From NCBI GenBank assembly GCA_963920665.1, contig OY987268.1, positions 13,580,501 through 13,644,500 of the forward strand: a stretch of 64,000 nt of DNA, read 5' to 3'. The stretch is from Straminergon stramineum (taxonomy: Eukaryota > Streptophyta > Bryopsida > Hypnales > Calliergonaceae). Both the position numbers and the translations under genes were made by a program. The notes under the pieces are model-generated. The model was not told the origin of the DNA. It did not search any database and was given only the letters and a program-made list of their open reading frames with translations. Positions 49,136 to 62,340 of the stretch are shown piece after piece; position 1 is the stretch's first letter, and each line of letters opens with the position of its first letter.

Positions 49136-52100
49136 TAATGCTATGTCTATTGTAGGTAGAAGGTTGTCAATCTAGATCAGCCAAAAAAGAAATCGTCCTC
49201 GTGGATATCATCAAATGTAAATACAATGATTGCACATATTCAGTGTAGTTTAGCCTTGAAAATACTAAAGACTTCGAAACAATCATAAGCAATCTTTCCA
49301 ATAAATTACTCCTCAAATCTTGCTTATTTAAATTGGTGAAGAGTAACTTTGAATGTGATGCCAACATTTTGGTTCAAAATGCATATATTAGGAATAAATC
49401 AAGGTACCCAATAAAGAAACATTGCCAACAATGATGAGATTATTGGACCAATAGGTGCATTCTTCATTTCTACAATGATCTAGAAAGCCATCGATTGGCT
49501 ACTTATTGGTTGCAGCATCCTTTCATGTTAAGAATGAAAGCGTAGGCACGCAACCATCTATTGTATACATTTGAAGTTATTGCCAACTATAAGTTTCGTC
49601 TATATGTTTGACCTTCTAGTTTCACCAACTTATAAAATTGTGACATTCTAGTACATTAGAGTTGATCAAGAAGGGCATCCAAAGTTGTTGAATATTGCAA
49701 TGAAATAAAGGTCTTAAATGAGTCACAATTAAATCAACAAACGTGAAAACATTCATGCCTTAAGGTGTAGCTATTTGGGTGACCACTTTAGACTAAATGT
49801 GAAGAAATTTACATAGCAACTACTAATAGCCTTGGTTGAATTTTAATTCCAACAAGGGGCACTTCACTCTAAAATCAACATCAAAAAGTCATGTTTATGG
49901 AATGGAAGAGGAAGAGGAAAAGGCAAAAACATCATCTTTTTTATTCCTTGTAGATCAAATTATTTTTTGAATTTTCTATATTTATTTAAAAAATTTGAAT
50001 TTTCTTTGAATTTTTATAATTTGTAAGTGTTATATAGGTACAATTTTCTCTGTCTTCAAAGAGGCTCATAATTAACCAATTCTTCATAAACTTTATATAT
50101 TTATAGTCATATTATCATATGCTAAGAGTAAAGTTGAAGAAATCCTAATATAGTCATGTAAGTCTATACTAACAACAATTCAAAGACCCTTATATGACAA
50201 GAAATTTGAAGTGAGCAATTTCACATACTTCTAGATTATTCATCATAGTAGACTTCTTGTCACCAATAAAAAATGAGATGTTTGAGCACCAAATAATAGT
50301 GATGCCATTTGTCCATATGGACCTTTGACAATGCACTTGACAATATTCTTAGGTGCTCAAATACCTCATTTTTACTAGTGTATAATCTTTCATCCAAACT
50401 TGATGTTTGTTGATAAGAGTGCTAGTATCATGGAAAATACTTCTCATGTACCATCATATCCTAATTTAATAATCGTTTTTTACTCCAATGACAACCTTTA
50501 TTGGCTTAGGATATATTTGGTGATAGATATTTTTATTTTAATGAATATGGGATGCATTACGTGTGAAGAATCACTTATATGACTTGTACATGGAGTCATA
50601 AGGCTAATCAACTAAAACGATGAAATGAAACAACAAGGTGGCCATGGAATCACAATACCACACTACTTAAGTTATGAAATGAAGTCATATGAGTGCAACC
50701 ACAACTATTGCTTCATATAATTTGTGTGTCCCTTCACCCACAATTGCAATATTTTAATTTTAACCCCTGAAGTCCAAAGGCCTTATTTCCATCAAAAAAC
50801 ATTCAAAACTACCATTTCTCTTTCAAAGTGCAAAAAACTTTGAAATTTGTTTTTTATGCATATATCTAACTATAGGATCTTGCACTAGAGTAGTATAGAA
50901 ATGTGAGGAAGAAATTTCAGAAATTTTGATTGCACATATTGCTAGATATTTGCATTTGAAGTGAAAGAAATAGGGGTTTGGGCACTTTGCCCAACTAGAT
51001 TTTTGGCTTTGAATCATCTTAACTTAAAGACTTTGCACTACTGATTTTGAATTTCTAATTTTTTATATTGAAAAATTGAATTGAGAGTCTAGGAAAAAAG
51101 TCCTATCATACAAAAAAAAAATTTCACTCATTAAAAAGTTATTAAGTAGAAGTAGGATTAAGATTGAAAGGAAAATCTAAATCGTTAAACAATCTAAGAT
51201 GGAATTGGAACACACTACTCTCAAAGGTGAAATTGTTCTAGCAAGAAATCTTAACCTTGTGAAACACTTTCTTTTTGAAAAAATTGTGAAAATTGAGTTC
51301 ATAAATGAATCCTACAAGTTATTTTTTCAACAAGATGTTTTAATTGCACAAAAAATAAGATTGTCCATGAATTTTACATAAACAATTTTGCAAATTATAT
51401 AAAGCCAAATGGAATTACTCAAAGCTTCCCATGTAGATAAAATTACAATCTATGAAAAACAAGTTTTAAAATTAAATTTTTTTTGTGGGAGGGATTCTGC
51501 CCACCACACCTAAAAAAAGCTTTTTGTGCCATAAATTTTGCTCCCAAGCACTTATTGAAATAGAAATTATATTCCTAGATAGATAATGTATTTTTCTATC
51601 TTAAAAAATTATTTCCAAAAAAATCATGATGATTATTGAAATCAGAGGAGCCTACTCGAAATCCATTTTGTCTCTTAAAGGAACAATGAGTTTCTATCTA
51701 GTTTCATTTAACCTAAAATTCTTCTTCTATGCTGTGTTCCATTCTCAATACCTTCAATTCATTTTTGTTGGATTTTGTATTCATCGTGTTTCCATGCATC
51801 TGTTTGATTATGGTTGTGATCTAGTCACTAATATTGATTATTTACCACAATAATCACTATGTATTGAATTTATTTTCTCTTGAAAAATAGTGCCATCATG
51901 GAGTGGGTTGAATTTCACATGATCATTTGAACAAAAAGAGGTTCAAATTGGAAAGTAGTTCATTGAGTATACATTAATATTGTGTAGGGTTTGTTGAGCA
52001 CTAAAAACTAAACCTTGTGCAATTTTTTTCTTCAAAAAATTGTAAAAATTGAGTTAAAAATGGATCCAATACCTTAAATTTCCAAGAAGATTCTATATGA

Positions 52101-52968
52101 TTACTTGCAATACAAGATGCTCCATAACTTTCACAATACTAATCTAAATGAAATGAATAAATTTTTGGCACCACATAAATCATTTGCTTTAAAAAAATCC
52201 ATGAGCATTCATTAGAAGTCAAACTATTGTGTAATTCACACAAAATTCCAAGGATGAACATTTGTACTTCTCTTACATAGGAAGATTCTCTACCATTAGA
52301 CACTTTCATGTCGCCGCGTTGTTATGGAATTAATAGTTGGATGATAAAAATTTAAATTTTAAGTTCACCATTTGGTGGAAGCTTTGAATCTTGGGTCTAT
52401 TAGCCCTTCAGTTGGGATAAGTTACACATACCTACTATAGTCCCTTACCCATTTGCTTCTTATAGCAATAGTAGTCTCGAATTTTGGGGTTGAAATGGTG
52501 GACTAGTATTGATAGAGGCACAATTGGGAAAGAGATGACAATGGTTACGAGCACCTAAAGTACAAAAGATTGCATGTTAAAAAATAGCCAATCCAATTAA
52601 TCATATTGCATAAATCAAAATTCAAGTGAGTATGTTATTCATATTAGAAGAAGAATCAATGAAGAGCATTACATATATTAGTAAAAATGAATCAAATTGA
52701 ACAAGAAAAATTCTACAAATAACCTATTCAAGTGGCTAAAAAAAATATGCTGTTGAAATTAGACATCTTGGTCCTATAGGGATTAAAATACTCATGATTT
52801 TGACTTGATTATATTCTTCTTTTATAATTGATTCTTTTTTCCATTTATATCCAAGAAATGAAAAACATGTTTATAAAGGTGGTGAAGTGAAAATTATTTC
52901 ACTCATGAAAAGTTTGCCACTTAACCCTTTTTTGTGCCAAGAGAACATAGATGAAATATAAGGGAATA

Positions 52969-53700
52969 TTAAAGATGAAATTTAGAATTCAATGAGTATA
53001 ATAAATCAATAATAGCTTTCCCATAGTAATCAATTACACACAAAATAATGTACTTATCTAAGAGCTTATTAACTTTATTTAATATAAAAGAACCAAACGA
53101 GACAATCAACAACTCATATGTTATGGAAAAATTAAAGCGTCTTGGATGAACAACAATAATTAGCTCAACAACATTTGTGCATGGATAGGATCCAAGGCTA
53201 TATTTTAAAACAATCACAATAGTACAAGGTGCATGCATTCAAACCCTTGTTTTGGAAGTAATAGTAGATAAGTCCTTTTGCATGATATTAATAAGAAGAT
53301 CATTGTTCCATCCTAGCATCTCTTTAAAAAATTTCAATGTTGCCTTATCAACATTGTAGCAACCTTTACTATACAAGACAAAAAGAATCCAATTTTATAC
53401 CCTTGAAGCATGTTGGAATCAAGTTCTATGATATTTTGGATATCACTTTCAAATTAAAGGTTGAGTCATTATGGGGAGTCACAATAGCAACAACTTGTTC
53501 AATGAATCTCAATGCATGTTACTTGTCCTTTGAGCTGTGTAAAAATTGTTCAATGAGTTTTATGAAATTAATAAAGTATTCTTCATGTAGCCTTCAATAT
53601 TTAGTTGGGGGAATACTTTTGATGAAGGCTTTCTCTACAATGACTCCACTAATTGTGTACTCAACATACTACAAACAATTGAGCTGATAAGATATTTGGG
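52969..53700 (-). pseudogene. Unidentified minus-strand coding relic
   Basis: On the minus strand from about 53735 down to 53360 one frame reads peptide-like segments separated by stops: KVPQISY, HEEYFINFIKLIEQFL, ALRFIEQVVAIVTPHNDS and TCFKGIKLDSFCLV. A separate 89-codon frame follows at 52969-53238. The copy B region (60340-60740) preserves parts of the same peptide, for instance VVAIVTP and FKGIKYP, in shifted frames. I do not recognise the family; a PCI or HEAT-like helical repeat protein is conceivable, but I cannot support it. Confidence 0.3.
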
Positions 53701-54770
53701 GTACCTTTTGAAACCAATTACTAAGGATAGCCTTCACTAACCACGTGTATGAGATGTGTCCACTCAACTAATCCAAACTAATCCAAATTCATGAATAATG
53801 GTGTATGGGTTGGATTACAAATACATGATAAAAAAAAAGTTCACCAAATTTCTAGTTTGTGACAAATTCTAATTCAAATCTGTATCCAATAAGCTTCACT
53901 CTATGAACTTTTAATCATCTTTCAAACTTCATACATAGAAATTTATGTAAAACATTGAAAAAATAACATGGAACAACTTAATGAGCCTACCTTATAGAAT
54001 GCAACTTCCATCACCTCCTTAACTGCTTCTTCTTTCCATGTAGTGACTCCACCTATCGTATACTACAAACAATCAATGAGATAAGATATTGGAGGTACCT
54101 TTTGAAAATAGTCGCCAAAGATAACCTTCAGTGCCCACGTGTATGAGATGTGCCTACTCAACTACCACAAATTGATCCTTCATGGATAATGGCATACAAG
54201 CTACTAGTACAAACCTAGGGTAAACCACATTTCACCAAATTTTTCTATTTTGCAACAAACTTAGGAAAAATATCTATCCAATAAGATTTGCCCTAAGAAC
54301 ACTTGAACATCCTCCAAACTTTCATACATTGAACTCAATGTAAAACAATATGGAACAACTTGAAGAGCCTATCTTATAGAGTGCAACTTCCATCACCTCC
54401 TTGACTACTTCTTATCCTACAATGACTTTGTCTATTATGTATTGCAAACAATCAGTGAGATAAGATATCATGGGCATCTTTGGAAAACAATCACCAAGGG
54501 TAGCCTTCATTGCCCACATACCAAAGATGTGTCTACTCAATTATCCCAAACTACCCCCTTTGTGCATGATGGGGTATAGGCTAGCATTACAAACCTAGGG
54601 TTAAATACATTTTACCAAAAAAATTAATTTCATAACAAACTTTAGTATAAATCTCTACCCAACAAGCTTTGTTGTAAAAACACATTAACATCCTTCAAAA
54701 TTTTGTACATTGAACTTAATCTAAAATTTCCTAGTATTTGATTTTGAGAAAAAAAACAAGAAGAGCCTAC
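53590..54770 (-). repeat. Three tandem units of 379-395 bp (copy A)
   Basis: The anchor 'gataagatat' occurs at 53685, 54080 and 54459, giving periods of 395 and 379. Each unit also carries 'tgcccacgtgtatgagatgtg'-like, 'ccaataagcttcactct'-like and 'gcaacttccatcacctcctt'-like phrases in the same order (the last is weakest in unit 1). On the minus strand the last two units share a conserved reading: SYL-x-DCL-x-Y, then VKEVMEVA-x-YK-x-GS, with stops at different places. A stretch that keeps its amino-acid sense while spacers drift suggests a tandemly duplicated exon. Confidence 0.7.
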
Positions 54771-54840
54771 TTTACTAGCTACCTGAGGGCCCTTGCAAAT
54801 CAATTTTAGGAAGCCCCAACACACACATTGCCTTCTTCTT

Positions 54841-56164
54841 CATAATCATAGGGGAATCACTTGGCCTTCTAAAAAACTTTGAAGTTTTGTAGAGAGACAC
54901 AATACAACTTGTTATAAGAATGATTCTTTGACTTTCAAACTCTAATTCCATATGCTATAATCCATAGTTACTTTGAAAAATTTTAAAAAGTCTTTTTTGT
55001 AGTTCAAAAGCACTACATTAGTGTAATATTTGTTAGCAAAGTTACTTGTTCAATTTACTTTTCCTACCTAACATCAACTCAAAGCAACTTGAAAATTTTC
55101 CACCACTCAAACTGGTTCTCTACCTAGACCACCTATAGTTGGTCATTGATTGAGGTTGCCCTAACAAGGGGAAATTGGAATGTCCATTAGAGAACATGTG
55201 GGGTCTCTATAGGACTATTCAACTTTCGGCAAAAGTGCAATTACAATGAATGTTTTTAAAATGAAATATTTTTTTCCACATCACCTCATCATTAAATTGT
55301 ATCTAAAGGGTCATAGGGTCATGTAACTTCATCCTCACATGCTTTTGGGGCCTAAAATTGGAAACACTTTTACTCTAGAGCACTAAAGGATAGGATTTGT
55401 AAGATAGCAAATTGAACCAAGAAATGAAGAAGAAGTTGAAAATGTCATAGTATTGACCTCTAATTTAAGTCTTGAAGAGGGATTCAAAAGGTACAATGAA
55501 CTAATAGTTTTTATTTAGCAAAAGAGCTTGTTTGCAATCACTTCCCAAACAAAGATTTGGATGCATGCACCTTATAAAATTGTAATTGTTTTATGACATG
55601 ACCTCTAGTCCTATCCAAGTACCAACATTGTCGAGCTAATTATTGATTTGCATTCAAAATATTTCATTTCCAATATATTATGTCAGTTGTTTCTTGTTCC
55701 TTTTGTTTTTTGCACTAGATAGAGACCTCAACCAAGGGCTTTAACTTGACAAAATCAATTCTAATAGAGAAGCAATAATTGATTTTAGAGAATTCACTGA
55801 TTTCCAAATTTTGTATTAGTTTACTTATACTTTTTCCATGAAATTACATCAATGTATTATTTATAAACAAAAAGTCGGTTTACCAATATTAACAAAACAA
55901 TGTGGTTTTGTTAATATGCATTAAATTGTTGAGATATGATATATACAAATTGTCAAACAAGATTTTAAAAATATATTTGTAGATAAATTTTACTTTTTTT
56001 AATATTTTGATTGTATTGGATTTTTTTTCTTTTATCAATGGTCTTTGCATCATTCAATTAATTATAATGTCATTTCAAAAACTAGAATTCTTAATTTATG
56101 TCTTATTCTAGACATGACAATGCTTAGACATTACAGTACTTTGTACTTCAACAAATCGCATTAT
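54841..56164. other. Spacer between duplication copies A and B
   Basis: AT-rich sequence without repeats shared with the copies and without a recognisable gene. Confidence 0.4.
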
Positions 56165-58796
56165 TACTAGCTCTTTATAGTCTTGGTTGAATTGAAATTC
56201 TAATAAGTGTCACTTCACCCTAAAACCAACATATAAAAACTTGTGTCCATAAATTAGAAGAGGAAGAGGAGCAAGCAAGAAAGTCATCTTCTTATCTTTT
56301 TTAATTTCTTTGTAGATCAAAGTATTCTTTGAGTTCGCCATATTTGTAAAAAAATTAGAATTTCCTACAATTTATATTATTTATGTGCATTTTCAAAGTT
56401 AAGATTTGAAAAAACCTTAAAGCGTCATATAGGTGCAGTTTGTATGTCTCCAAAGAGACTAATAACTAATTCTCCATAAACTTTTTAAATTTCCAGTCAT
56501 ATTATGCAAGATATTATGCCAAGCGTAAAGTTCCTAGAAATCCCACATTCAAGCTACATAAGTTCATACTAACAATACTTCAAAGACTCCTTTGATCCAA
56601 AAATTTGATGTGAACAATTTCACATATATACTTTTGGACTATTCATCAAAATAGGTTTTTGTCACAAATGAAAAATGAGATGTTTGAATGCCAAAGAGTA
56701 TACAATGATGCCATAGGTTCATATGGACCTTTGACAACATGCTTTGACACGATTCTTTGATAATCAAATACCTCATTTTTACTAATGAATAATCTTTCAT
56801 CCAAACTTGATGTTTGTTGGTAAAAGAGCTAGTACCATATAATACACTTTTGACTTCTCATGTACCCTTACATCCTAATTTTGCAATAGTTTTTGAGGGC
56901 CTTCATTGGTTCCAATGATAAGAGTAAGAATGTTTTATTTAATAGGGTTTAGGTGATCACTAAGTAGAAATTTTTTAGGGACTCCTCAAAAATTGTCTTA
57001 AATATTTAAAGAAGGATTACACCAGGGGGATTGGCTATCTTCAACATCACCTTAGGGCTTTGCTTGTGTAGGAAGAACATTAGTAGGTTTATGAAATTGA
57101 GCCTAAAAAGCTTTCTTGAGTTGTGTCTTGCATTAAAGTAACCATTCAAGCAATTTTCAATTCAATTTAATTTAACCTAAAATCCATCTTGTATGTTGAA
57201 CTCCATTCTCAGGTAATTTCAATTCATTTTTGTTGGATTGCATGTTTAGTATACTTCTATAGATGTCTTTGATTATGGTTGTTATTTAGTCATCAACTTT
57301 GATTACCTAAAGAATCACAATTTATTGAATTTATTTTCTCATCAGAAATAGTGTCATCTAGAATATTGAGAGAGTTGAAATTTCGATGATTTGTTTGAAA
57401 CAAAGGAGGTTCAAATTAGGTTGAGTAATTAGCCATTGAGTATCCATCAATGTTGTGTGGGATTTGTTGAGCACTAAGACCTTGTAGTCTTGCACTAAAC
57501 CTTGTGCAATTTTTTTTCTTTTGAAAATTTTGAAAATTGAGTTAAAAAATGGATCCCGTAAGTTATTTTTCCAAGAAGATGCTCCATAAATTTCAAAATA
57601 CAAATCTAAATGAAATGAATCAATTTTTCTTTATATTTACAAACAAAAATATAATCTAGAAATAAAAATTGAATTATTTCAATATTTTGTGATTTTTTTT
57701 ACTAGAGCTCCAATATAATTTCGAACCTTGTATGGCATAACTTTTACTCATAGACATTGATTTAAATAAAAATAATATTTCCATAAAGCTAATATCTTTT
57801 TCAATCTTCCAAATTTTATTAAAAAAAAGAATGCCAAACATTGAGATCATGGGAACCTAACCAAACCTTCAATTGCCTTCCAAGGGAACACTTGGGACTT
57901 TAGGGGTTATGGGTTTAATCAAAATAAAATAAATCAAAGATTTTTGAACAAACACCAATCCATCCAATAAAGTAGAAAAATCAGTGAATTTTTAAAGTAA
58001 ATTTATTAAGATGCTACATTGAGATGGAAATTGAAAGAATCTCATTATGACTTGTAATAATTACCTTTCAAATGTTATTGTTTAGAATTGTGAAGAAACT
58101 ATTGCATGTGACAAAGGATACTATTGGGAAAGCAAAATTTAGCCTTCAACAATGATCACTTCCAATGGAAGCAACTTTACCCATTGGTGCATGCATGTGA
58201 TCAATTCATTTCCAATGACCATTGTAGCTTATACTTCATGCTTTGTTCAAGTTTGTTGCTCCACTACATGCTTGCTTTCCACAATGGAAGTCAAACCTAT
58301 TCCAACAACTACTCTTTCTGGGTTCCCACATCCATGGGAGTATTGAATTTTTGTTGCCAAGGTCTATTGATCTAGAGACAAGCCCTCCAAATTTTCAATC
58401 TTCAATGGGCATCATTGATAGTGCACAAAGAGTAGCGGAGCCCTAATATTAATTTATACATTTTCTAAGAAAAAACTGCGGTACAAATGGACTGCAGGCA
58501 GGTTGCTATGAATTGAAACTCCCTTTCCAATTGTATGAAAAAAGAAAATACACAGGGTAAATTTGAATTAAAAAAAAAGCATGAAGAAAATGGACTCACC
58601 AGAGGCTTGAGATAATTGAAGAGTGCTGTTGCTGACGTGGATGGGTTCCCGAACGAGAACGATACACGAGGTGCCAAGTGGCAATCCCAGTCAGCAGGCC
58701 TCTTTTTACTCATCACGTGGAAAAGAAATCAGCTTCCTCATGCCTTGCTCACTGTGGAAGAAGCCCCGAACGTTCGTGGCCGGGTCTGTCTGTCTG

Positions 58797-58889
58797 ACTA
58801 GTAAGTTAGTTTTCCGAGTAGCTAACTTACTAGTTAGTACAAATGTTTCAACGGCAGTAGTACAGTTGCCGGAAACCGCGTTTGTACTA
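58797..58889. repeat. Two consecutive hairpins in a GC-richer island
   Basis: 58797-58809 and 58822-58834 are perfect 13-bp inverted arms (actagtaagttag / ctaacttactagt) around a 12-base loop. Immediately after, 58835-58889 folds as an interrupted stem: tagtacaaa with tttgtacta, then gtttc with gaaac, then cggca with tgccg. The island lies in the 1.8-kb block missing from duplication copy A. The hairpins may mark the end of an inserted element, but no terminal repeats that bracket the block were found. Confidence 0.65.
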
Positions 58890-60639
58890 CCACCTCATCC
58901 GCTGCCTAGTGATGAATATCATCAGTGCCAACGTTCGGGAACAGAAGTTTTTTGAATTTTACCGACTATTTTTCCTGCAATTCCCAAATTGAATCATTTT
59001 TTCAAGTATGGAGTCCAGTAATTTTCTCTATTTTTTACTCAAACTAGAAATTTCATAGATTTTTTCACCATTTTTTTTCCTAGTACCACTGGCTAACTTT
59101 GAACTAGTTGTTAGTTGTTTCGAAACATAGATCAATACAATTGAGGTTTTTCTTTTTATCAAATAAATGGGTTCAATAGAATTAATCGTAAAGTGAACCC
59201 CCAATTTGTAGAAGGGGGTTCAAAGGAAGGTTTAATTACGAACAATACAAGAGAAACACAACACCAAATTCCATTAGACCAAGTTTGGGTGCTTCAAGGA
59301 GTTTTATCTTTTGGTTTTTTTCTCAAACTTTAGCTCTTGATTTCTCATAGCACACAGTAGTACTTCAAGTGCTTTCTTGCTCCTGGAATGTAAGAATGTT
59401 GGGTTGGTCACTATGGAACTCATCTTTTGGGGTACTCTGTGAACCATTTGCTTAAAGAAATCCAAGCTTCTTATACCAATAGTTGTCTTCGATTTTTAGA
59501 TTGAAATATTGGACTAGTGTCATTAGAAGCACAATTGGGAAAGATATGATAATGGTTATGAGTACCTTCATCCCTAAAGTACAAAGGATTGCATGTTAAA
59601 AAAAGGGCCAATTCAATTAATCATATTGCGTAAAATAGAAATCAAATGAGGATGTATTTCATGTTAGTAGAAGAATCAATGAAGAGCATTACATGTGTTA
59701 GTAAAATTGAGTAAAATTGAACAAAAAAAATCTACAAATAACCTATTCTAAGTGGCTAAAGAAACATGAGGTTAAAATTAGACATCTTCATCCTTTAGGG
59801 CTTAAAAAACTCATGATTTCAACTTGGTTATATTCTTCTTCTTTAGTTAATTATTTTTTCCATTTATGTCCAAGAAGTTAAAATGTTTATGGAAGTGGTG
59901 ATGAACATTATTTCACTCATGCAACATTCACCACTTAACTTTGGGGAGGATGAGAGAATATGGATGAAATATAAGGGAACATTAAAGATGAGTTTTGGAA
60001 TTCAAATAGATTACTAAATCAACTATAGCTTCCTTATAGTAGTCAATTATGTGCAAAATAATTAAATTCGTTGAGAGCTTTGTAGCTTTATTAAAAAAAA
60101 TTTCAATGAGAGAAACAACAATTGGTATGTTAAGGTGGAGTTAAAGCATCTTGAATGAACAACAATATTTAGTTCAACAACATTTTTACATGGATAGGAC
60201 ACAAGTTTATGTTATAAATAATCACAATAATAAATGGTGCATGCATTCAAACCCTTATTTTGGAAGTGATAGTAGGTAAGTCCTTTTGTATGACAATAGT
60301 AATAAAATTATTTTATCATCCTAGCATCAACTTAAATTTGTCAATGTGACGACAAGTCACAATTTTCTTTATTTTTTATTTTTTGCTTTATCATTGTAGC
60401 TCCCTTTACTGCATAATACAAAAAAAAGGGATATTTTATGCCCTTGAAGCCAATTTTGGGATAAAATTCCATCATCCTTTAGAAATAATTTAAAAATTAG
60501 AAGTTGAATCATTATAGGGAGTCACAATAGCAACAACTTGTTTAATGAATCTCAAAATGGCATATTATTGGTCTTTTTTGAGTTGTGTACAAATCATTCA
60601 ACAAGTTTCCTCACATTCTCCAATCAATGTACTCCACAT

Positions 60640-61780
60640 GAATCTCTCATTGAGTTGGAAGAATACTTTGGATGAATACTTTCCACTATAGCAACTCCAC
60701 CAATTGTGTAATCAATGTATTGTGAACAATTGAAGAGATAAGATATTTGGGGTGCCTTTTGAAAACAATCAGCGAGGGTAGCCTTCACTACCCATGTGTA
60801 TGAGATGTGTCTACTCAGCTACCCCAAATGGACCCTTCATGAACAATGGTGTACGGGCTTGCATTACAAACATATGATAAAGATAAGTTCACCCAATTTC
60901 CAGTTTGTAACAAATTTTTATTAAAATCTCTATCCAATAAGCTTCACTCTCTGAACACTTTCTCATCTTCAAACTTCATACATTGAAATTGATGTAAAAC
61001 ATTGAGAAAATAGCATAGAGCAATCTAAAGAGCGGCTACCTACTATCACCTCCTTGACTTCTTCTCCTTATTGTGTAGTGACTTTGCCTATCGTGTATTG
61101 CAAACAATCAATGAGATAAGATGTTAGAGGTATCTTTTAAAAACAGTCACCAAGGGTAGCCTTCATCCCACGCATACAAGATGTATCCGCTCACCAACCC
61201 ACATTGATCCTTTGTATATGATGGCGTACATACTAGAATTACAAACCCGGGGTTAAATACATTTCTATAAATTTTTTCATTTCGCGACAAATTTTAGTAA
61301 AAATCTCTACCCAATCACCTTCACTCTAAAAAAACTTAACATCCTTCAAGATTTGGTACATAGAACTTATTGTAAAAAATTGAGAAAGTAACGTGGAGCC
61401 TATCTTATAGAGTACAACTTCCATCACTTCCTTGACTCCTACTTCTTATTCTACAAGGACTCTGTCTATCGTGTACTGCAGACAATAAATGAGATAAGAT
61501 GTTATGGGTACCTTTGGAGAATAGTCGCCAAGGGTAGCCTTCACTACCCACGAACCCAAGATGTGTCTACTCAACTACCCCAAACTAACTTTTTATGCAC
61601 GATAGTGTATGGGCTAGCATTACAAACCTAGGGTTAAATACATTTCACCACAAAAATTAATTTCGCAACAAACTTTCGTAAAAATCTTTACCCAATAAGC
61701 TTCATTGTAAAAACACATTAACATCCTTCAAACCAAATAAAAAATTTCATGTTATTTGACTTGAGAAAACAGCATAAAGA
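60640..61780 (-). repeat. Three tandem units of 378 bp (copy B)
   Basis: The anchor 'gataagatat/gataagatgt' occurs at 60737, 61115 and 61493, so both periods are 378 bases. Units carry the same phrases as those of copy A. The minus-strand reading of the last unit includes VVKATLGDYSPKVPITSYLI and EVMEVVLYK, with one stop between them. The near-constant period here against 395/379 in copy A shows that copy A gained indels. Confidence 0.7.
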
Positions 61781-61782
61781 GC

Positions 61783-61980
61783 CTACCTTCGTGAGCACAA
61801 CCCCATCAACCTCTTTGCTTCCATCTTCCCTTCCTCCTCCGTCTGCTTCGAGAAGCAACAACGCCAAGGACGTGGATGATTAAAGCCTTCAACCTTGAGA
61901 ACCTTCCTGTTGCGTTGCCAGCCTAGTTTTTGAATGATTTCTTCGTACCAGTATCCTGGTCTCACGGAGTCAACAATCAT
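61783..61980 (-). other. Possible first exon of a divergent minus-strand gene
   Basis: A GC-richer minus-strand frame opens at ATG 61980 and reads 65 codons (MIVDSVRPGYWYEEIIQKLG at its start) to a TAG at 61783-61785. A plausible donor (cacgaag|gtaggc) lies just before the stop, so this could be an exon rather than a complete small gene. It is head-to-head with the copper ATPase leader. The sequence around the donor resembles the 'gaagttgcactctataag.taggctc' part of each tandem unit to the left, so those units may derive from such an exon-intron junction. The family is not recognised. Confidence 0.3.
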
Positions 61981-62155
61981 TTTGCTCGTTCTCTGAAGTG
62001 GTAGAGCAGCAAATTCATATTCATGGCCTTGTCACTGTTACTTCACTCGGTTTCTGTATAGGGTTGGGTCGTAGGAGCGTTGCGAGCTCCGAATCCCTAG
62101 ACGAAATTTCGCGAGGATGTCAAGCTTCCGCACTTCGTTCAATCCAAGCTTCGAG

Positions 62156-62340
62156 GTATGCTTCCTAATCGTTCCTGGGTTTCTGTAGTTGTACCGAATT
62201 TCATGGCTTGACGTAGGGTTTTGGGATCCGGAGGTTTGGGTGGAGGTTCCGTAGCCGTTTTGTAATCCATCCAGATTTTTGAGTGATTCTCGTGCTGTGT
62301 GGAATTTCGAATTTTTAGCTTCAATTTTTGGTGGTTGCAG
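62156..62340 (+). other. Possible 5' UTR intron of the copper ATPase gene
   Basis: A donor (gcttcgag|gtatgc) and an acceptor (ttggtggttgcag|gtttggg) enclose 185 bases, T-rich before the acceptor, in the leader upstream of ATG 62581. It is inferred from splice consensus only. Confidence 0.4.

Larger units (their letters stand above)
49815..54780. repeat. 5-kb diverged duplication, copy A
   Basis: Collinear with 56165-61795. Matching landmarks in order: 'cttggttgaatt..aattc' (49828/56182), 'aaaaaatgagatgttt' (50270/56665), 'cattctcaatacc/aggtaatttcaattcatttttgttgga' (51740/57208), 'caattgggaaaga.atga.aatggtta' (52527/59537), 'gtgcatgcattcaaaccctt' (53230/60238), and three tandem units at the right end. 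Divergence is substantial with many indels. No intact gene is seen in either copy. Minus-strand peptide-like stretches are preserved in parts, so the ancestor may have been partly coding. Confidence 0.75.
56165..61795. repeat. 5-kb diverged duplication, copy B, with a 1.8-kb insertion
   Basis: Partner of 49815-54780. Collinearity breaks at about 57620 and resumes at about 59440, so this copy contains about 1.8 kb absent from copy A. That extra block includes a GC-richer island (58600-58960) with two strong hairpins and no recognised gene. The right end carries three tandem units, and its border at about 61780-61795 lies close to the promoter of the copper ATPase gene. Confidence 0.7.

Noticed and set aside
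52969..53700. Assignment of the minus-strand relic to a PCI-domain protein such as eIF3 subunit m
   Set aside because: The resemblance is limited to one short helical stretch and does not continue on either side.
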